Positions 6,564-10,570 of a DNA stretch of 10,570 nt are shown here, piece after piece. A program made the position numbers and the translations under genes. Within the stretch, counting starts at the first letter, position 1; every line of letters begins with the position of its first letter. The notes beneath the pieces were generated by a model. It was not told the origin of the DNA and searched no databases. It was given only the letters and a program-made list of their open reading frames with translations. This stretch comes from CAZPAH01 sp964584495 (GTDB taxonomy: Bacteria; Krumholzibacteriota; Krumholzibacteriia; Krumholzibacteriales; Krumholzibacteriaceae), in the NCBI GenBank assembly GCA_964584495.1, contig CAZPAH010000100.1, positions 1-10,570 on the forward strand. The letters run 5' to 3'.

Positions 6564-8983
6564 GCGAGTCGTTCGATTCCATGATATTCACCTACGTCGA
6601 GGATTCTGAAGAGGTGCTTCAGAAAGTGCGGGGGGTCCTTTTGGAGCTAGAGGAGTATCCGGGGGATATCGAGCTGCTCAATCAGCTTTTCCGCGCGATA
6701 CACACTCTTAAAGGTTCCTCGTCTTTCATGGGTTTTACGGAGACGTCGGCGTTCACTCATAGCATTGAGAGCCTTCTTCAGACGGTCAGGGAGGGTGATT
6801 CGAAATTTTCCGGCAAGACGGCCGACGTTTTCTTTAAAAGTGTGGACATACTGGCATCACTGATCGATGACATCAGGAAAAACGGTAAGGAAATTCCAAG
6901 GGATCTGACCGGGATAAATATCGATATCTCAGAAGCAATCTCGTCGGCTTCCCCTAAAATTGCCCCCGATGAATCCGGAAGGGACGAACGTAAAGTGACC
7001 TCAGCGGACGGTGCAAGAACCGGCGATACCGGATCTGCCGCCGTAAAGGGGAGCTTCGGATCAGAATTCCGATCCCAGGATGACATACTTTTGTCACTAT
7101 CCGTCGATGATCTTACTAGGCTCGTTTCTCTCGGAGCTCTTGAAAAAGCCTACTATCTCTGCATCGATTTCGTTCTCGAGAGCTACATGCCGCTGGCCAA
7201 GGCCATGTTGGTGATGAGAAAGATGGAGTTGAGCACCGATATAGTGTCTTCGTTCCCACCGCGCGAGTACCTTGAAGAGGAATTTAATGGAATGATCGAG
7301 CTTGTTGTCATCTCCGATCTTCCGCCGAATTCAATCAAGGTGCTCCTGGACGAAGAAGAAATCAGGGTAGTCGAGCTGAATATTATAGAGAATGAACGTG
7401 TCGAAGAAGCTCTAGAATCGATAAGAAATCTTGCTAAAATTTCCGCCAACAGAAAGGACGAACGGCAAAAACCGCTGGATTCGGGAACGGATAGCGCTGC
7501 CGCTCAGGATTCTGTGGCGAGGAAAAACGGCACAGCACCCGTGCCGGTAGGCGCGCCTTCCATCGCGGTAAAAGATGAAAGTGAATCGGTCCACGTTGAA
7601 GAAAAAGCCGTCGAACCTGTCACAGGGGAAAAGACCGAAAGGATCACCGGTGAAAACCGCGCGCGTGCGCAAACTGAAAACAGCGGCGATTCAACGGTAA
7701 GAAAGACCGGCGGGAAGGCGAAACCCAGGGAGATGAAGGGAAAACCGGAGACAATAAGGGTCGATATACAGAAATTCGACAGGTTGATGAACCTGATGGG
7801 GGAACTGGTCATAAACCGGACGAGGAATCACGATCTTATGACGGATATTCGATCGGTTTGCGGCGATACGATCCAGTTGGACTCTCTCGAGGAATCTTTC
7901 CAGGAACAGGGGAGGATCGTTTACGAAATCCAGGAAAGCATAATGAACAGCCGGCTGGTGCCAGTAGGGCTTGTTTTCAACAATGTTCCGCTCGTCGTAA
8001 GGGATATCGCCGGAAAATCCGGGAAGCTCGTCAAATGCGTGATCACCGGAGAGAGCACCGAACTCGACAAGAAGCTCGTGGACGGAATCAAGGAACCGAT
8101 GCTCCATCTAGTCCGTAATGCCGTCGATCATGGAATAGAGATGCCCGAGGATAGAAAAAAGATCGGAAAGGAAGAGGCCGGCACTCTATTCCTGGATGCT
8201 TATCAGGAGTATAACCAGGTGATTATCAGCATAAGGGATGATGGCGCCGGATTGGACCGCGAGAAGATCATAAAGAGGGCGGTGGAGAAAAAGCTTATTG
8301 CGGCGGGCGATGAAATAGACCTGCCGGACGGCCGATTGCTGGAGCTGATCTGCCAGCCGGGATTTTCGACCAACGATGAGGTCAGCAACAGTTCCGGCAG
8401 GGGGGTCGGCATGGACGTGGTTAAAAAGTCGGTCAACGGGCTCAACGGATCGATGGAGATTTTTTCGAGATTGGGCGAAGGAACCAGCGTACGTCTAAGA
8501 CTTCCGATAACCCTTGCGATTATCCAGGGGCTGCTTGTGAAGAGCGGCGAAATGGATTTCGCGATACCGATAAACAGCATCTCTGAAATTCTCAGTCTCG
8601 CTAGAAATGAAATACACCACAGCAGCAGCGGTGAGATGATTCTGCGGCTACGGGAGGAGATATTGAACATCTACTATCTGAGCGAGCTTCTCGGCATCGA
8701 ATCGCAAAAGCCCAAGAATAATTTTCATGTCGTTATAATAGACAATTTCGGCAAGAAGATCGGTGTCATAGTCGACAGCCTCACGGGCGAAAGGGAGATA
8801 GTGATCAAAAGCCTGAACAACGCGTTCCTTGATATCGAAGGGATCGCCGGGGCTTCCATTATGGGAGATGGAAGGGTTGTAATGATTATTGACGTTCCGG
8901 TTTTGTTGAAGAAGAACAAGAAGATCGGAAGTTCTTTGGGGTTGAAGATATTCAGTTCAGATGCCGCAGGGGTTTATTCATGA
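6560..8983 (+). CDS. cheA: Chemotaxis histidine kinase CheA (P1-P5)
   Basis: An 807-aa kinase that autophosphorylates in response to receptor state and passes phosphate to CheY and CheB. P1/Hpt (about 5-115) has the phospho-accepting His48 in AIHTLKGSSSF. A P2-like response-regulator-binding domain spans about 195-275; its pattern resembles the Thermotoga-type P2. A charged, Ala/Glu/Lys-rich linker of about 100 residues (290-395) follows. P3 dimerisation is about 397-465 (FDRLMNLMGELVINRTR). P4 ATPase holds the N box HLVRNAVDHGIE (516-527), DDGAGLD (560-566), CQPGFST (598-604) and GRGVGMDVVK (613-622). P5, the CheW-like domain, is about 645-785. All key residues are present. The start is GTG at 6560, overlapping the cheR stop, with GGAAGGA upstream. 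There is no fused receiver domain. Confidence 0.97.
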   Translation: MSESFDSMIFTYVEDSEEVLQKVRGVLLELEEYPGDIELLNQLFRAIHTLKGSSSFMGFTETSAFTHSIESLLQTVREGDSKFSGKTADVFFKSVDILASLIDDIRKNGKEIPRDLTGINIDISEAISSASPKIAPDESGRDERKVTSADGARTGDTGSAAVKGSFGSEFRSQDDILLSLSVDDLTRLVSLGALEKAYYLCIDFVLESYMPLAKAMLVMRKMELSTDIVSSFPPREYLEEEFNGMIELVVISDLPPNSIKVLLDEEEIRVVELNIIENERVEEALESIRNLAKISANRKDERQKPLDSGTDSAAAQDSVARKNGTAPVPVGAPSIAVKDESESVHVEEKAVEPVTGEKTERITGENRARAQTENSGDSTVRKTGGKAKPREMKGKPETIRVDIQKFDRLMNLMGELVINRTRNHDLMTDIRSVCGDTIQLDSLEESFQEQGRIVYEIQESIMNSRLVPVGLVFNNVPLVVRDIAGKSGKLVKCVITGESTELDKKLVDGIKEPMLHLVRNAVDHGIEMPEDRKKIGKEEAGTLFLDAYQEYNQVIISIRDDGAGLDREKIIKRAVEKKLIAAGDEIDLPDGRLLELICQPGFSTNDEVSNSSGRGVGMDVVKKSVNGLNGSMEIFSRLGEGTSVRLRLPITLAIIQGLLVKSGEMDFAIPINSISEILSLARNEIHHSSSGEMILRLREEILNIYYLSELLGIESQKPKNNFHVVIIDNFGKKIGVIVDSLTGEREIVIKSLNNAFLDIEGIAGASIMGDGRVVMIIDVPVLLKKNKKIGSSLGLKIFSSDAAGVYS

Positions 8984-9483
8984 TGACGAAGTTGAAGAAT
9001 AGTACGGGTGAAGAATTTTTTGTCGGAATCGGGCAGATGGTTATTAAGAAAGCCCCCGCAAGGATGTCTTCCGTGCTCAGATCCTGCGTGGTGCTGACTC
9101 TCTATAACGAAAAGAGTCGAATCGGGGGGATGGTGCATATACTTCTTTCCGGAGGCGGTGGAAGAGAAGACTCGCATTACTCCGATCCGGCCACCAGGAC
9201 GCTCGTAGAGGAGATGAGAAAGCGGGCCGGCGAAGGTGACCGGATCGTAGCGAAAATCGTAGGAGGCTCTGAAAGCGTATTCAAGGGAGAAAGCTGCCTT
9301 CTGCAGAATATCGGTAGAAATACGGTCGCCGGCATCGTGTCGATACTTGTGGAGGAGATGATCGATATAGAGGGTATGCATATGGGCGGTAACAGCGAGA
9401 GAAAGATGGTCTTCGATACCGGAACGGGCGATATCGAAATGTCCTTGATGCTCGGTAGCGGAATACTTAAGAAGACGATTTAG
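8980..9483 (+). CDS. cheD: Chemoreceptor glutamine deamidase CheD
   Basis: A 167-aa enzyme that deamidates receptor glutamines to glutamates, creating methylation sites; in many species CheC regulates it. Expected features are visible: nucleophile Cys36 in RSCVVLTLY, His53 in GGMVHILL, and Ser30 where Thermotoga has the supporting Thr. Further matches are YSDPATRTLVEEM, KIVGGSESVF, the IGRN segment and MGGNSERKMVFDTGTG. The usual GLGSC before the nucleophile reads VLRSC, an unusual form. The start ATG at 8980 overlaps the cheA stop; AGGGG (8968-8972) is 7 nt upstream, which favours it over the ATG 3 nt later. No CheC is in the window. Confidence 0.92.
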   Translation: MMTKLKNSTGEEFFVGIGQMVIKKAPARMSSVLRSCVVLTLYNEKSRIGGMVHILLSGGGGREDSHYSDPATRTLVEEMRKRAGEGDRIVAKIVGGSESVFKGESCLLQNIGRNTVAGIVSILVEEMIDIEGMHMGGNSERKMVFDTGTGDIEMSLMLGSGILKKTI

Positions 9484-9509
9484 CATAAGATCGAAGAGAG
9501 AGATCTATA

Positions 9510-10570
9510 ATGGCGATTCGGGTTATATGCGCTGACGATTCCAAGCACGTTCTTACGCTTCTCGACAGGATGCTGTCATCGGCGCATGATATCGAGGTGG
9601 TCGGCAAATCGATGAACGGGCATGATGCGGTTCTCAATGCCATAGCCCTTAAACCGGATGTCATAACCCTCGATCTGAAGATGCCGGGACTCGGCGGAGT
9701 GCAGGCCTTGAAACAGATAAGGTCGTTTTCCCAGGCCCCCGTCATCATGATCAGCTCATATACACAGCCCGGAGCCAGAGCGACGCTGGAAGCGCTCGAG
9801 GAAGGGGCTTTCTCGTTCATCTCAAAGCCGGCCAGCGGCAAGATGGAAGACATGATCACAATGCGCGACGAGCTTATCGGCCTGATAAGGGAGGCTTACA
9901 ACGGCGCAAAAACAGGCGGGAACGGCTCCGCGTACCGGCACGGCAAAAAGGATTTCGGATTCAAGCCCGAGATTAAGACCTGCAAGGAGAAGAAGTCCGA
10001 TCAAACCGGATTTTCGACCGAGCTCACCCTTGATGAAAAAAGCATGTTTATGGCGATAGCGATAGGATGCTCGACGGGAGGACCCTACGCGCTTTCCCGG
10101 ATCATTCCCAAGCTTCCGGCCGATTTTCCCTGGCCGGTCATAATCGTGCAGCATATGCCCAAATTTTTCACTCCTTACCTCGCCGAAAGTCTCAACAACA
10201 AATCTACGGTCGAGGTGAAGGAAGCGGTCGACGGCGAAACCGCAATGGCCGGGTATGTTTATCTTGCTCCCGGAGACAGCCACCTGAAGGTGATCAGGAA
10301 CGTGGAGCGGCTCAGATTTATCGTAGACAGGGAATCGCCGGAAGTGCTCGGCGCGCGGCCTTCAGTCGATGCCCTGATGGAATCGATGGCCTCGGAAACC
10401 GGCGAGCATGCCATGGGCCTGCTTCTCTCAGGTATGGGATCCGATGGTGTCAAAGGACTTATGAGCATGAAGAAGGCCGGCGCGGTAACCGCGGTGCAGG
10501 ACCAAGAGTCCTCCATGATATACGGAATGCCCGGACGCGCCCTGGAGTCGGGAGCGGCCGATCAGGTAGT
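9510..10570 (+). CDS. cheB: Chemotaxis response regulator protein-glutamate methylesterase CheB (3' end outside window)
   Basis: About 353 residues are present; the frame is still open at the window end and perhaps 10-20 residues are missing. The receiver domain (1-120) has the acidic pair Asp9-Asp10, the phospho-acceptor Asp55 in TLDLKMPG, Ser82-Ser83 and Lys106 in SKP. A 55-residue Lys/Gly-rich linker follows. The methylesterase domain (from about 178) has the catalytic triad Ser188 (GCSTGGP), His215 (QHMP) and Asp312 (GMGSDG). Phosphorylation by CheA relieves inhibition, so the enzyme removes receptor methyl groups as feedback and opposes CheR. The ATG at 9510 is preceded by the purine-rich GAAGAGAGAG (9493-9502), and it lies 26 nt after cheD. 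Confidence 0.96.
   Translation, partial: MAIRVICADDSKHVLTLLDRMLSSAHDIEVVGKSMNGHDAVLNAIALKPDVITLDLKMPGLGGVQALKQIRSFSQAPVIMISSYTQPGARATLEALEEGAFSFISKPASGKMEDMITMRDELIGLIREAYNGAKTGGNGSAYRHGKKDFGFKPEIKTCKEKKSDQTGFSTELTLDEKSMFMAIAIGCSTGGPYALSRIIPKLPADFPWPVIIVQHMPKFFTPYLAESLNNKSTVEVKEAVDGETAMAGYVYLAPGDSHLKVIRNVERLRFIVDRESPEVLGARPSVDALMESMASETGEHAMGLLLSGMGSDGVKGLMSMKKAGAVTAVQDQESSMIYGMPGRALESGAADQV

Noticed and set aside
8203..8670. 155-codon open frame antisense to the CheA kinase domain, rich in Ser, Ile and Leu.
   Set aside because: Composition is what the complement of a charged Asp/Glu/Ile-rich gene gives; there is no motif or ribosome-binding support.
8974..9486. 170-codon open frame antisense to cheD.
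   Set aside because: It mirrors cheD closely, has no recognisable family features, and the sense strand encodes clear CheD motifs.

Overview
The window comes from a bacterium with two membranes. It carries an apolipoprotein N-acyltransferase, an Omp85-type outer-membrane barrel with a signal peptide and C-terminal Phe, an NtrC-type sigma-54 activator, and a sigma-28-like promoter in front of chemotaxis genes. Coding regions use AGG/AGA and ATA freely, and starts include TTG and GTG. This fits a deltaproteobacterial or FCB-type/candidate-phylum genome, but nothing here fixes the lineage. No tRNA, rRNA, insertion sequence, phage gene or CRISPR array was seen.

Left part (1-5034), mostly envelope and lipid functions. 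The window opens inside a sigma-54-dependent response regulator (AAA+ domain and Fis-type HTH). After a 92-nt gap with a plausible housekeeping promoter come lnt and a CTP-dependent diacylglycerol/polyprenol kinase-like gene, joined by a 4-nt ATGA overlap. Facing them on the minus strand are a membrane-anchored bacterial PH-domain (YdbS/bPH2-like) protein and, upstream of it, a small BamA/TamA-family barrel with one POTRA domain. The 167-nt gap between these two minus-strand genes holds a perfect 11-bp inverted repeat that overlaps a possible promoter.

Right part (5035-10570), a chemotaxis operon on the plus strand: cheW - cheR - cheA - cheD - cheB, the last cut by the window end. It is tightly packed (13-nt gap, 4-nt overlap, 4-nt overlap, 26-nt gap) and is preceded by a FliA/SigD-like promoter. 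The set covers receptor coupling (CheW), receptor methylation (CheR), signalling kinase (CheA, P1-P5), receptor deamidation (CheD) and feedback demethylation (CheB, receiver plus methylesterase). Receptors and cheY are not in the window. The 175-nt region between the barrel gene and cheW is a divergent promoter region.

I found no clear previously undescribed system. The points most worth a second look are the lnt-lipid kinase coupling within an envelope cluster, the minimal one-POTRA Omp85 protein, the perfect inverted repeat upstream of the PH-domain gene, and the sigma-28-like promoter for the che operon.
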